This document shows positions 26,881 to 36,237 of a stretch of 64,000 bases of DNA, piece by piece. Source of the DNA: Pseudoalteromonas rubra (lineage in GTDB: Bacteria; Pseudomonadota; Gammaproteobacteria; Enterobacterales; Alteromonadaceae). Each line of letters starts with the position of its first letter. The first letter of the stretch is position 1. Made by a program: the position numbers and the translations under genes. Below the pieces are notes generated by a model, which was given only the letters and a program-made list of their open reading frames with translations, was not told the DNA's origin and did not search any database. The stretch is from contig NZ_JXYA01000041.1 in assembly GCF_000967655.1 (NCBI RefSeq), forward strand, positions 48,998 through 112,997. The letters are read 5' to 3'.

Positions 26881-27555
26881 CTACCCGGCATAGATCACCT
26901 GCAAATCGCAGTTAAAGATGGGGATGGCGGCATAACTGCGATGTCCCATTACCTGATAAGTGGCAGCTGGTTTCTCTCCAAATCGCGTTTGCACTGTGTG
27001 TGACGTAACTTGATAGGCTTGCTGGATGGTCCCCTGACCGCTATCCCAGATCAGAGTTAGATAAGGATGGTTATAGAGCCACTTCCCTTGCGTCATTGTG
27101 TCCGTAAGCAACCAGTCTCCCGTTGTCTTTAGCTCAATCTGAAATGCGTCCAACGCGCAATTGTGTGAAAACACGACCTCAGGCAGAGCCACTTGCGTCA
27201 GCTCACCGGGAAAGTACAGGCCGTAGTTTCCTTCACTGAAACGATGATATTCGCCGTTAAACTCCTGCACATCGAGCCCGCTATAGCCTAACGCTTGTAC
27301 CACCTCAGACAGCTGTGAGATCAGCACATCATTTTGATCCGCGGGAAAACGATTCAGACGGACAGTATCACTGTCACTGTTGTACTCTACAGGCACAGCA
27401 AGGTCATTTAAGACATAGTTTATATTGGCCTGCTCTAACTGGCTCACCAATATTTTTTGCTCTGTGTCGTCCAAAGACGAGTGAAACACATGTACCACAG
27501 GATGAGTGCTGCAGGCGCTCAGCAACACGCACCCAACCAAAGACCATAACCGCAT
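26881..27555 (-). CDS. Hypothetical lipoprotein
   Basis: The product (224 aa) has a short signal peptide with lipobox LLSAC (Cys15). Residues 20-110 are mixed alpha/beta and the C-terminal half is beta-rich (LTLIWDSGQGTIQQAYQVTS). I do not recognise the family. It is flanked by the DUF2959 lipoprotein on the other strand and a short conserved-type gene upstream. No operon partner is evident. Confidence 0.7.
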   Translation of the reverse strand: MRLWSLVGCVLLSACSTHPVVHVFHSSLDDTEQKILVSQLEQANINYVLNDLAVPVEYNSDSDTVRLNRFPADQNDVLISQLSEVVQALGYSGLDVQEFNGEYHRFSEGNYGLYFPGELTQVALPEVVFSHNCALDAFQIELKTTGDWLLTDTMTQGKWLYNHPYLTLIWDSGQGTIQQAYQVTSHTVQTRFGEKPAATYQVMGHRSYAAIPIFNCDLQVIYAG

Positions 27556-27639
27556 GAAAACTCCTTATTCTTGTTATTATGGTCTGAGTAAATCACAGTC
27601 GCTCAAGCGCTGTCCAATATGTCAGCACATCTCGCGGGT

Positions 27640-27912
27640 TCAATGGCTGCGTGTCAGCCAGTTTTGCACTGCGGTTTTGGGATACACAATCTCTTTAAAC
27701 AAGCGGTGGCGCTCAAACTTCAGCTCGCTTTCCTGACTGGGTAAGCCAGCTTGTACCTGGCTGTGATGTTCATTAAATCGTGAGATCAGTGTCAATTTGT
27801 CTCTGCCCTGATTGAGCTGAGTATTGAGATAACCACGCACATCATCTGCTGTCATTAATCCCGATGCCTCTAAGTTCATCAGATCTTTTTTTAGTGCAGA
27901 ACGGATCCCCAT
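27640..27912 (-). CDS. Small hypothetical cytoplasmic protein
   Basis: A 90-codon gene with AGGAG 7 bases before the ATG encodes a charged, mostly helical protein. It begins MGIRSALKKDLMNLEASG and contains GYLNTQLNQGRDKLTLISRF. No signal peptide or membrane segment is present. The family is not recognised. The good ribosome site and clean helix pattern support a real gene. Confidence 0.65.
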   Translation of the reverse strand: MGIRSALKKDLMNLEASGLMTADDVRGYLNTQLNQGRDKLTLISRFNEHHSQVQAGLPSQESELKFERHRLFKEIVYPKTAVQNWLTRSH

Positions 27913-28118
27913 GGAGTGTCTCCTGTTGTCATAATTTACAAAAGCCGCAGCGAATGACTGCTAAAAGCGACGGCCCTGGGCCGCCCGACTCCGATCGGCG
28001 TGCAAGATACACACCAAATGCTGCAATTACATTAAAGACACGGTGACAAACGAAAAAGTTTCGTGGTTCACCGCAGCGTCGCGCTATACTGTCGCAAAAC
28101 ATCCAGTGAGGTTGTGAT

Positions 28119-28517
28119 ATGAATCAAGAATATATCGAAATTGAGCTCGAAGAAGAGCCAATTGAACTTTGTAACCTGTTAAAAGTATTAGACTTTGCAG
28201 AAAGTGGCGGGCAAGCTAAGCAGCTTATTGCGGCCGGATATGTGGGCGTTAACGGCGAACTTTGTACGATTAAACGCAAGAAATTGTACGCCGGTGACAC
28301 CCTCTATTTTAACGAAGAAACCTTTATGCTGACCCTGGCAGAAGGTGCCACTCCCGCCGAACGCGGCCAGCCAACACCGCCAGCTGCGCACCAAAGCAGT
28401 GCACCTTCGGCTTCTGATAAAGGCAAAAAGTCCAGCCAGTCAGGCAAAAAACGACGCAATAAGCAAAAGAATAATGTCGACAGTGTGACGGGCAGAAAGC
28501 CCATTTCGTTTGGATAA
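28119..28517 (+). CDS. S4-domain RNA-binding protein, YbcJ-like
   Basis: The product (132 aa) has an S4 domain at residues about 15-70: LLKVLDFAESGGQAKQLIAAG then VGVNGELCTIKRKKLYAGD. A long low-complexity basic tail rich in Lys, Ser and Gln follows (residues 85-132). E. coli YbcJ consists of the S4 part only, so the basic tail is an extension that may strengthen RNA binding. It is closely followed by the thioesterase and oxidase genes. Confidence 0.85.
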   Translation: MNQEYIEIELEEEPIELCNLLKVLDFAESGGQAKQLIAAGYVGVNGELCTIKRKKLYAGDTLYFNEETFMLTLAEGATPAERGQPTPPAAHQSSAPSASDKGKKSSQSGKKRRNKQKNNVDSVTGRKPISFG

Positions 28518-28532
28518 ACCGGAGCGTATCAC

Positions 28533-28973
28533 ATGAGTATCTGGTATCGACCTGTCACTTTGGCAGAGTGTCAGGCGCTGGATGAAGGCCATCATCAAAA
28601 AGGCACCCTGATGAAAACCTTAGGGATCAGCATCAGTGAAATTGGCGATGATTACCTGGTAGCCACTATGCCGGCGACCCCGGCACACCACAATCCGCTT
28701 GGCATGGTCCACGGTGGTGCCAACGTGGCTCTGGCCGAAACCGTGGCCAGCTATGCGGCCAACTTTGTGGTCGACTTTGAACGGTTTTATTGTGTTGGTC
28801 AGGAGATCAATGCCAATCACCTTAAAGCATCACGCAATGGTACCCTCACCGCCACAGCCCGGCCTTTGCATCTGGGTCGACGCACCTCGGTTTGGGAAGT
28901 GAAAATCGTCAATGCACGGGGCGAGCTCTGCTGTATTGCCCGTATGACCGCCGCCGTTGTTGAACGTCGATGA
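28533..28973 (+). CDS. Hotdog-fold acyl-CoA thioesterase (EntH/YdiI-like)
   Basis: The product (146 aa) has NPLGMVHGGANVALAETVAS, the hotdog helix with the catalytic-region glutamate, followed by GQEINANHLK. This matches the PaaI/EntH/YdiI subgroup. YdiI acts on DHNA-CoA and EntH proofreads misloaded enterobactin EntB, but no men or ent genes are adjacent and the substrate is open. A GGAG ribosome site lies 8 bases upstream. Confidence 0.85.
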   Translation: MSIWYRPVTLAECQALDEGHHQKGTLMKTLGISISEIGDDYLVATMPATPAHHNPLGMVHGGANVALAETVASYAANFVVDFERFYCVGQEINANHLKASRNGTLTATARPLHLGRRTSVWEVKIVNARGELCCIARMTAAVVERR

Positions 28974-29001
28974 CATTAACCGCTGCCCGTTTGATATATC
29001 C

Positions 29002-30099
29002 ATGGACCACGTAGATACAGTGATCATTGGCGCCGGGGTCGTAGGCTTAAGCCTCGCGGCCCGCCTCAGTCAGACCCGCCCGGTGCTGGTTATCGACCAG
29101 ATGGGACAATTCGGCGAACACACCAGTAGCCGCAACAGCGAAGTGATCCATGCCGGACTCTATTATGATGCGCACAGCCTCAAGGCGCGCCTGTGTGTGC
29201 GTGGTAAGGCCTTGCTGTATGAGCATTGCGAGCGCTTCCACGTACCGGCTAAACGACTCGGTAAAATTTTATTCGCGCGCACAGCCGCAGAGCAAGACAA
29301 GCTGGCTGCTATCGAGGCGCAGGCAAAGCGCAATGGCGTACACGACCTGACCCCACTTAGCCAGGCACAAATTGCCGAGATGGCACCCGGACTGCGTGCC
29401 AGTGCTGCACTGTTTTCTCCGTCTACCGGCATTGTCGACAGTCATCAGTTGATGCTGTCTTTGGTGCATCAGCTGGAGCATGCAGGTGGTAACCTGGTCT
29501 GCCACACCCGCTTTGACTCGGCACAACCAACAGCCAACGGATTTAACGTGACCCTGGATTGTGACGGCGAAGACTTTATGCTGAGCTGTAATACGCTGAT
29601 CAATGCAGGCGGCCTGTTTGCGCAGGATAATGCCAAACGCATTCATGGGCTGGCAGCAAACCACATTCCACAAAGCCATTTATGTCGTGGTCAGTATTTT
29701 TGTTATCAGGGTTCCCATCCATTTCATCATCTTATCTATCCAATGCCGGAGCAACACGGCCTGGGGATCCACGCCACGTTAGACATGGCCGGTCAACTCA
29801 GGTTTGGGCCCGACACCCAGTTTATTGATAAGCTGGATTACCAGTTGGACGCTCAGGCAAAAGCACGCTTTGTGGCAGCCATCCAAAGCTACTGGCCCGC
29901 ACTGGATCCTGAACGGTTACAGCCGGACTATGCGGGAATAAGGCCTAAGTTATATCTGGATCAGGGGCAAGACTTTGTGATTGAAGGGCATCAACACCAT
30001 GGGATTAACGGTCTTATCAACCTGTTTGGCATTGAGTCACCCGGCCTGACCGCCAGCCTGGCGATCGCCGAGTATGTTGAGGCGCAGCTTAAACGCTAG
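29002..30099 (+). CDS. FAD-dependent oxidoreductase, L-2-hydroxyglutarate oxidase-like
   Basis: The product (365 aa) has an N-terminal FAD motif VIIGAGVVGLSLAARL, then HTSSRNSEVIHAGLYY and a C-terminal GIESPGLTASLAIAEYV. The NSEVIHAG(I/L)YY element is the LhgO/YgaF signature. I start at the ATG at 29002, because the upstream TTG at 28957 would overlap the thioesterase gene and add 15 unlikely residues. It would oxidise L-2-hydroxyglutarate or a similar 2-hydroxyacid. The gene overlaps the converging DUF4124 gene by four bases. Confidence 0.85.
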   Translation: MDHVDTVIIGAGVVGLSLAARLSQTRPVLVIDQMGQFGEHTSSRNSEVIHAGLYYDAHSLKARLCVRGKALLYEHCERFHVPAKRLGKILFARTAAEQDKLAAIEAQAKRNGVHDLTPLSQAQIAEMAPGLRASAALFSPSTGIVDSHQLMLSLVHQLEHAGGNLVCHTRFDSAQPTANGFNVTLDCDGEDFMLSCNTLINAGGLFAQDNAKRIHGLAANHIPQSHLCRGQYFCYQGSHPFHHLIYPMPEQHGLGIHATLDMAGQLRFGPDTQFIDKLDYQLDAQAKARFVAAIQSYWPALDPERLQPDYAGIRPKLYLDQGQDFVIEGHQHHGINGLINLFGIESPGLTASLAIAEYVEAQLKR

Positions 30100-30605
30100 A
30101 GCTCTTCGAGCTTTTTGCTGCGCTCCTGCATCAGTTTTTCGATGTTCTGTGCATCCTGCACCAGCTTTTTAATGTCTGTCGGGCTCATGTTGGCGGGTAA
30201 ATCTTTGGGAATGCGGCCGGCATCTTGCTGCTCTTTTAGCTGCTTAAGAATATCGGTGTTCTCCGCCGCCATAATGGTGATTTTGCTCGGATCCAGCGTC
30301 ATTTCTTCACTCTGCCCACGGGCGTTTGGCCGATCTGAATAGTGCCAGTTGCCCTGCGCATCCTGCCATTTATAGATTTTACTGGGTTTTTGCTGAGGCG
30401 CCGGTTCATCCGAACTGTTTACGATGTCCACGGCCTTATCGAGCTGCTGCTTTGACTCGTCCAGTATTTGCTGGGCCTGAGTTTGCGCCTTGCCGAGGAT
30501 ATCATCCAGGCTCAACCAGGTGCGGCCGTCGGGCCGCTTTAGGACAAACAGCGATGCCACGCCGACCAGCATCACCATAATTAACAGATAAGTTGCGTAC
30601 TTCAT
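30096..30605 (-). CDS. DUF4124 domain protein
   Basis: The product (169 aa) has an N-terminal membrane helix (residues 5-23) and one DUF4124 motif, IYKWQDAQGNWHYSDRP, near residues 78-94. A charged helical C-terminus follows. DUF4124 proteins are envelope-associated and of unknown function. The start overlaps the preceding substrate-binding protein gene by four bases (ATGA type), which suggests coupled translation. Confidence 0.82.
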   Translation of the reverse strand: MKYATYLLIMVMLVGVASLFVLKRPDGRTWLSLDDILGKAQTQAQQILDESKQQLDKAVDIVNSSDEPAPQQKPSKIYKWQDAQGNWHYSDRPNARGQSEEMTLDPSKITIMAAENTDILKQLKEQQDAGRIPKDLPANMSPTDIKKLVQDAQNIEKLMQERSKKLEEL

Positions 30606-31396
30606 TGCGGCACTCCTTTTATATCGAGGCCATACTTTAACAGTATAGAGCGATATTCGGTAGAGTGACGAAAGCGCATAAAGAAATCACGAAATTTTGC
30701 GCAGCCCTTTAGCCCCAGCGTGCTGCGATTAAACTGTAACTGTAATGCCGCGGTATCGACCACCTGATGCACTTTAAGTGCAGTGATAAATTTGGGATTG
30801 CTCAGCTGTAGCCAGCGAATTGCGGGCAGACTCATCAGCGCAAAGCGACGGTCCTCTTTCACCGGCGAGGCGAGCGCATCCAGCATCTCCCGCTCAGAGT
30901 AAAACAGCTTCTGCTGCAACTGCCCAAGTCTCAGTGCTTCCTCTACGGTCGGATAAGTGTAGCCAAACCGGCCAAGCATAATGAAATCCTGATAACTCTG
31001 CGTGGGCACTGCGCCATCCTGATGAGTGATCAACACATCTTTGACCCAGTATAACCCCGGGCTCCAGCACATCGGGCTGTCACCCCGATACCAGGATTCA
31101 GACTCCATTCGCACCTGGACTTTGTCGTGGCTGATCAGCTTTTTTGAGCGCTCTTCCGGAATATAATCTACGTCCACCGGCGCGCCATTCAGAGTAAAAT
31201 GGGTTAACAGCTCAGGGAGCACACCAGGACGCTCTGGATCGCCGGTCACAAAAGGCGGAAAGGCGTTGTAGGGTAAGGCGACACGCAACACCGACAACTC
31301 GCTTCCCGTCGGTGACAGGGGCGAGACAGCACTGTGACCACTGATTGACACCAGCAACAGAACAAACAGACTGCATATTGTGCGCATCGCATCCAC
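30602..31396 (-). CDS. Periplasmic substrate-binding-like protein
   Basis: The product (264 aa) has a signal peptide (MRTICSLFVLLLVSISGHSA) and a PBP2-like body: LRVALPYNAFPPFVTGDPERPGVLPEL then IPEERSKKLI. This is the Bug-independent, extracellular-solute-binding family 3 type, often found as orphans in Pseudoalteromonas and Shewanella. No permease is near. The ligand is unknown. An in-frame Met at the fourth codon (31387) may be the true start. Confidence 0.75.
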   Translation of the reverse strand: MDAMRTICSLFVLLLVSISGHSAVSPLSPTGSELSVLRVALPYNAFPPFVTGDPERPGVLPELLTHFTLNGAPVDVDYIPEERSKKLISHDKVQVRMESESWYRGDSPMCWSPGLYWVKDVLITHQDGAVPTQSYQDFIMLGRFGYTYPTVEEALRLGQLQQKLFYSEREMLDALASPVKEDRRFALMSLPAIRWLQLSNPKFITALKVHQVVDTAALQLQFNRSTLGLKGCAKFRDFFMRFRHSTEYRSILLKYGLDIKGVPQ

Positions 31397-31448
31397 CTAC
31401 TCTTTTCACTTGTTAGTCACAGTGTAGCGTTTCTGTCTCATTTGTGAC

Positions 31449-31483
31449 AAAAAAGCGGACCGGGCTGTATCGCCGGGTCCGCT
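31449..31483 (-). terminator. Intrinsic terminator of cysJIH
   Basis: On the minus strand AGCGGACC (complement of 31476-31483) pairs with GGTCCGCT (complement of 31454-31461). One mismatch and a further GGC/GCC extension follow, and the hairpin ends in six U. It lies 28 bases after the cysH stop. Confidence 0.88.
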
Positions 31484-31511
31484 TGTGATATTCGTGCTCT
31501 GAAAGAGACGT

Positions 31512-32252
31512 TTAAATGCCGTCCCCGTCAATGTGCAAGCCACATTCCCGGTTAAGGCCAAAGAAACGGGTTTCTTCTTCGCTCATACCAGGCTCAAGTT
31601 TACGGGTGGTGTGCACATCACCCATAGACACATAGCCTTGTTCCCATAAAGGATGATAAGACAAGCCATGTTTGGTCAGATATTGGTACACGTCACGGTT
31701 GTGCCAGTCGATGATCGGATACACCTTCACTGTACCTCGGCTGATCTCTAAGATCTGTTTGTCGGCACGGGTCGAAGATTGCTGACGACGTAAACCACTG
31801 AACCAGGTGCCTGCCTGAAGCTCTTTTAAGGCCCGGGTCATCGGCTCTACTTTGTTCAGCGTGTTATAGCGCTTAATGCCCTCTTCACCCTGCTCCCACA
31901 GTTTGCCGTACTTGGCTTCCTGCCACGCCGGACCCTGTTTCGCGCGATAGACTTGCAGATTCAGGTTCAGTTGCTCAGTCAGCTCATCAATAAACCGGTA
32001 TGTTTCCGGGAACAAATACCCGGTGTCCGTCAGTACCACAGGAATATCTGGACGCTGACGGGTTACTAAATGCAGCATCACCGCAGCCTGAATACCAAAG
32101 CTGGACGACAAAATCGGGTTATCTGGCAAGTTTTCCAACGCCCAGATGACCCGCTCTTCAACACTTTTTTGCGCCAGCATGCCGTTGGCATCATTCAATA
32201 AAGCCTGCTGTGAGGCCTTATCCAGTGTCAGGATTTGTTTAAAGTCACTCAT
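31512..32252 (-). CDS. cysH: Phosphoadenylyl-sulfate reductase
   Basis: The product (246 aa) reduces PAPS to sulfite with thioredoxin electrons. SSSFGIQAAVMLHL is the nucleotide-binding P-loop-like motif, and ECGLH at residues 237-241 carries the catalytic cysteine. The extra cysteine pairs of FeS-type APS reductases are absent, so this is the PAPS-specific enterobacterial form. It is the last gene of cysJIH, ahead of the terminator. Confidence 0.95.
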   Translation of the reverse strand: MSDFKQILTLDKASQQALLNDANGMLAQKSVEERVIWALENLPDNPILSSSFGIQAAVMLHLVTRQRPDIPVVLTDTGYLFPETYRFIDELTEQLNLNLQVYRAKQGPAWQEAKYGKLWEQGEEGIKRYNTLNKVEPMTRALKELQAGTWFSGLRRQQSSTRADKQILEISRGTVKVYPIIDWHNRDVYQYLTKHGLSYHPLWEQGYVSMGDVHTTRKLEPGMSEEETRFFGLNRECGLHIDGDGI

Positions 32253-32316
32253 TACTCATTCCCAGTATTCCACCACAACTCAAAGCTGTGGTCAGGGGCG
32301 CCGAGCGCCCACTGTA

Positions 32317-34041
32317 TTATGCATGGAAGTCGGTTTTAGATACCTTCACTTCAGCCACAATTTCCTTACGGATCACAAAGTCACCAAAACATTCATCCGG
32401 CTGACGCTCTTTGGCCCACTGGCCAATCAGCTCGTCCAGTGCAGGCAGGTACACTTCTTCACCGACATTTTCCAGATACAGTTTCGGGATCCGCGTCCCG
32501 GCACGGTTACCGCCCAGGTATACGTTGTATTTGCCCGGCCCTTTACCGACAAAGCCAATTTCTGCCAGCATGGCGCGGCCACAGCCGTTTGGACAACCGA
32601 CTACGCGCAAAATGATGTCGTCGTCAGCAATTTCATGTTTGGCAAGGATAGCTTCCGTTTTTTCAATCAGATCAGGCAGGTAACGCTCGGCTTCTGCCAT
32701 GGCGAGCGGACACGTTGGCAAAGACACACAGGCCATCGAGTTTTTACGCTGCTCAGTATGCGCATCATCAATCAGGCCGTGTTCACGGGCCAGCTGTTCG
32801 ATTTCGGCTTTTTGCTCAGCCGGCACGCCCGCGATGATCAGGTTTTGGTTTGCTGTCATGCGGAAATCGCCCTGATGGATCTCGGCAATCTTGCGACAGC
32901 CGGTTTTCAGCGGCTTGCCCGGGTAATCCAAAATTCGACCACTTTGAATAAAGACCGTCAGGTGGTGCTTACCATCAATGCCTTCAACCCAGCCAATGCG
33001 ATCGCCACGATGGGTGAATTCATACGGACGGCTCGGTGCAAAGGTCACATCGGCACGTTTTTCTACTTCCGCTTTAAACGCATCGGTACCAAAGGTATCC
33101 AGCGTATATTTGGTTTTCGCATTCTTACGATTCGCACGGTTACCCCAGTCACGCTGTACACCCACCACGTGTTCGGCTACCGCCAGCGTATCGTCCAGGC
33201 TGATAAAACCAAAGTCATCGGCCTTACGTGGGTAGGTGTTCACATCACCATGGGTCATGGCCAATCCGCCGCCCACCAGGACGTTGAAGCCAACCAGCTT
33301 GCCGTCTTCGGCAATGGCGACAAAGTTCAGGTCGTTAGCGTGCACATCCACTTCGTTATTCGGTGGAATAGTCACTGTGGTTTTGAACTTACGCGGTAAG
33401 TAAGTGCTACCTAGCACCGGTTCTTCTTCGGTGGTTTCCTGCTTTTCACCGTTGAGCCAGATCTCGGCATAGGCACGGGTTTTTGGCAGTAAATGCTCAG
33501 AAATGCGTGCCGCCCACTCGTAGGCTTCCTGGTGCAGTTCAGACTCAACCGGGTTGGTGGTACACAGTACGTTACGGTTTACGTCACCCGCAGTAGCGAT
33601 GGAGTCAATGCCCACATCGTTCAGCGTCAGGTGCATTTCTTTAATGTGTGGCTTCAATACACCGTGGAACTGGAAGGTCTGACGCGTGGTCAGACGAATG
33701 CTGCCATACTCGGTTTTTTCTTCAGCAAATTTGTCAATCGCCAACCACTGATGCGGCTTGATGATCCCGCCGGGCATCCGCGCACGCAGCATGACGTTGT
33801 GCATCGGCTCCAGCTTTTGCTTGATACGCTCGGCACGAATATCGCGGTCATCCTGCTGATACATACCGTGGAAACGGATCAGCTGGAAGTTGTCGTCAGT
33901 AAATCCACCGGTCAGCTGATCGCCCAGATCGGTTTTAATGGTGCCACGCAGCAGGTTACTCTGGGTTTTCAAACGCTCGTTATCAGACAGCTTGGCGTTC
34001 GGGTCGAGCTTACTGTTGGGTTTGTAATCGCTATTGCTCAT
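32317..34041 (-). CDS. cysI: Sulfite reductase hemoprotein subunit
   Basis: The product (574 aa, E. coli 570) reduces sulfite to sulfide at a siroheme coupled to a 4Fe-4S cluster. The four cysteine ligands are visible in CVSLPTC and CPNGC. R-rich siroheme contacts such as RLTTRQTFQFHG are also present. It partners CysJ, encoded 54 bases upstream on the same transcript. Confidence 0.96.
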   Translation of the reverse strand: MSNSDYKPNSKLDPNAKLSDNERLKTQSNLLRGTIKTDLGDQLTGGFTDDNFQLIRFHGMYQQDDRDIRAERIKQKLEPMHNVMLRARMPGGIIKPHQWLAIDKFAEEKTEYGSIRLTTRQTFQFHGVLKPHIKEMHLTLNDVGIDSIATAGDVNRNVLCTTNPVESELHQEAYEWAARISEHLLPKTRAYAEIWLNGEKQETTEEEPVLGSTYLPRKFKTTVTIPPNNEVDVHANDLNFVAIAEDGKLVGFNVLVGGGLAMTHGDVNTYPRKADDFGFISLDDTLAVAEHVVGVQRDWGNRANRKNAKTKYTLDTFGTDAFKAEVEKRADVTFAPSRPYEFTHRGDRIGWVEGIDGKHHLTVFIQSGRILDYPGKPLKTGCRKIAEIHQGDFRMTANQNLIIAGVPAEQKAEIEQLAREHGLIDDAHTEQRKNSMACVSLPTCPLAMAEAERYLPDLIEKTEAILAKHEIADDDIILRVVGCPNGCGRAMLAEIGFVGKGPGKYNVYLGGNRAGTRIPKLYLENVGEEVYLPALDELIGQWAKERQPDECFGDFVIRKEIVAEVKVSKTDFHA

Positions 34042-34095
34042 CTTTATTCCTAAATTCTTACACTGTGACGGTGTGTACAGACTAATCCCGCAGGA

Positions 34096-35913
34096 TTAGT
34101 ACACGTCTTTTTGATAGCGACCCGCGCTGCGTAACTCTTTGAGATACTCTTCAGCTTCCTCGTCGCTCTTGCCTGCATACTGCTTAACGATGTCTACTAA
34201 TGCCTGATGAACGTCCTTGGCCATACGGCTGGCGTCTCCACACACATAAAAGTGCGCACCATTTTGCAACCATGTATACACGTCCTGACCCTTTTCGCGT
34301 AAACGGTCCTGAACGTAGATTTTTTCTGCCTGATCGCGGCTAAAGGCCAGATCAATGCGATTCAGTACGCCCGATTTCACGTACTTTTGTAATTCAACCT
34401 GATACAGGAAATCCTGAGTAAAGTGCGGGTTACCGAAGAATAACCAGTTATCGCCCTCAGCATCGCGTGCCTCGCGCTCTTGCAAGAAGGCGCGGAATGG
34501 CGCAATACCGGTACCCGGACCGACCATGATCACGGGCGTATTGTCATCTGCTGGCAAACGGAAATTGTCGTTATGCTCACTAAACACTTTAACTTGCGTG
34601 CCTTCCTCAACGCGGTGCGCCAGGAAGCCAGAGCAACCGCCCTGATGGGTTTCACCAAAGGCGTCAAACTCCACCAGACCCACAGTCAGGTGCACTTCTT
34701 CTTCCACTTCAGCCTGGCTCGACGCAATAGAATACAAACGTGGCTGGATCTTACGACAGCTGTCGACCAATGCCTGCGCACTCAGCGTACCAGGCTGTTG
34801 TTTGATGATATCGAAGATCTGACGCGCTTCGATGTACTCACGCAGCGCCGCCTTATCACCAGCCAGTGTACTTAGTTCTGCGTTATTCGTTGCAGCCGCA
34901 TACTTTTCAACAAAACCAGGGTAAGACTGAGTCAGCTCCAGTTTTTCAACCAAGGCAGTACGCAGTGTCAGTGTCTCGTTACCCAGCGTGACTTCGCTGT
35001 CGCCTTTAAGACCAAGCAGGGCGATCACCTCGTCCACACGTTGTTCGTCATTGAGGAAGAAGACCCCCAGTGAATCACCTGGCTGATATTGAATGTCAGA
35101 CCCTTCGAGCGAAATTTCGACGTGGCGAACATCTTTGGTCGAGTTACGGCCAGTGATCTTCTGCACCACAGAGATTTCTGCGCTGAACGGGTTTTGTTTG
35201 GTGTACTGGCTGGCATGGGCACCGGCCGTTGCCAATGGCATGGCCACGACGTTAGCACCGCCTTGTTCTTGCTGTGCCTTTAGCGCAGGTTCAAAGGCAT
35301 CGAGTGCACTGTCAATCCAGGCTGTTGCCTGCTCTTCATAATCTACGTCCAGATCGGCACGGGCAACCACAGATTCGGCACCCAGCTTTTGCAAGCGCTC
35401 TTCAAAATCAATGGCCGTCTGACAGAAAAACTCATAGCTTGAATCACCCAGACCCAGTACCGCTACTTTAACACCATCCAGTTTCGGGGCTTTTTTACCG
35501 GCCAAAAAGGCGTGCAAGGTTTCTGCGTCTTCAGGTGGCTCACCTTCACCATAGGTCGAAACAGCCACGGCAATAAACTGCTCTTTCTTCAGCGCCGCAG
35601 GCTTGTAGTCAGCCATATTAACCAACTTGGTTTGCAGACCGCGTGCTTTAGCGGCACTTTCTAGTTGCGCCGCAACCCCTTTGGCATTGCCGGTTTGAGA
35701 GCCGTACAAAATCGTCAAAGGTGCCGCTTCTGCAGCAGCTGCAGGTGCCTGTCCTAATGTGCCGGCAAGTGCGGCGGTGTTGGCGTTGGCAGCCAGATAA
35801 CCACTGACCCAGGCCTGCTGGATCGGATTAAGTTCCGCCACTAACCCCTGTAATTTTTGCAGTTGTTCTTGTGTCAGCGGACTGGCCGCGGCACTGAGTT
35901 GACTTAACAACAT
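34096..35913 (-). CDS. cysJ: Sulfite reductase flavoprotein subunit
   Basis: The product (605 aa) has an N-terminal flavodoxin domain with ILYGSQTGNAKGVA (about residue 68). Next come an FAD-binding domain with RLYSIASSQ and an NADPH domain with MVGPGTGIAPFRAFLQ and the C-terminal GRYQKDVY. It passes NADPH electrons to CysI. It is the first gene of cysJIH. Confidence 0.96.
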   Translation of the reverse strand: MLLSQLSAAASPLTQEQLQKLQGLVAELNPIQQAWVSGYLAANANTAALAGTLGQAPAAAAEAAPLTILYGSQTGNAKGVAAQLESAAKARGLQTKLVNMADYKPAALKKEQFIAVAVSTYGEGEPPEDAETLHAFLAGKKAPKLDGVKVAVLGLGDSSYEFFCQTAIDFEERLQKLGAESVVARADLDVDYEEQATAWIDSALDAFEPALKAQQEQGGANVVAMPLATAGAHASQYTKQNPFSAEISVVQKITGRNSTKDVRHVEISLEGSDIQYQPGDSLGVFFLNDEQRVDEVIALLGLKGDSEVTLGNETLTLRTALVEKLELTQSYPGFVEKYAAATNNAELSTLAGDKAALREYIEARQIFDIIKQQPGTLSAQALVDSCRKIQPRLYSIASSQAEVEEEVHLTVGLVEFDAFGETHQGGCSGFLAHRVEEGTQVKVFSEHNDNFRLPADDNTPVIMVGPGTGIAPFRAFLQEREARDAEGDNWLFFGNPHFTQDFLYQVELQKYVKSGVLNRIDLAFSRDQAEKIYVQDRLREKGQDVYTWLQNGAHFYVCGDASRMAKDVHQALVDIVKQYAGKSDEEAEEYLKELRSAGRYQKDVY

Positions 35914-36237
35914 GATGATTGTTTCCCCATAACCCTTAGATAGCTTGCCCCGCCGAACTGCCCGGCGGTTCCACCCGCGCCCATAGATGCAATTCGGTCA
36001 TTTTCTTAGCATGCAGGATACGCAACTCACCGCGCGACAAAAAGAACAGTATCTGCTTTGTTATTCCATTTGGTTATGGATATTCAAAAACTCCAAATAA
36101 AACAGATTAAAAATCATTGTACCGATTTTTACAATTAAAAAGTTAACGACAATGTAACAGAAACCCTTTAAACTCCCACTCGGTTTTTAACAACCAAACA
36201 ACAATATAAATTAAAAATAGAACACGGGAATAATAAA
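35914..36237. other. Divergent regulatory gap between cysJ and the nuclease gene
   Basis: This 324-base, AT-rich gap must hold the cysJIH promoter (minus strand) and the nuclease promoter (plus strand). A TTATTCCATTTGGTTATGG stretch (36060-36078) lies where a CysB site would be expected, but CysB sites are too degenerate to call by eye. No gene of useful length is visible. Confidence 0.4.

Noticed and set aside
32146..33399. 417-codon open frame on the plus strand
   Set aside because: It lies antisense to cysI and cysH, both clear family members. Its translation has no family pattern; it is a codon-bias shadow.
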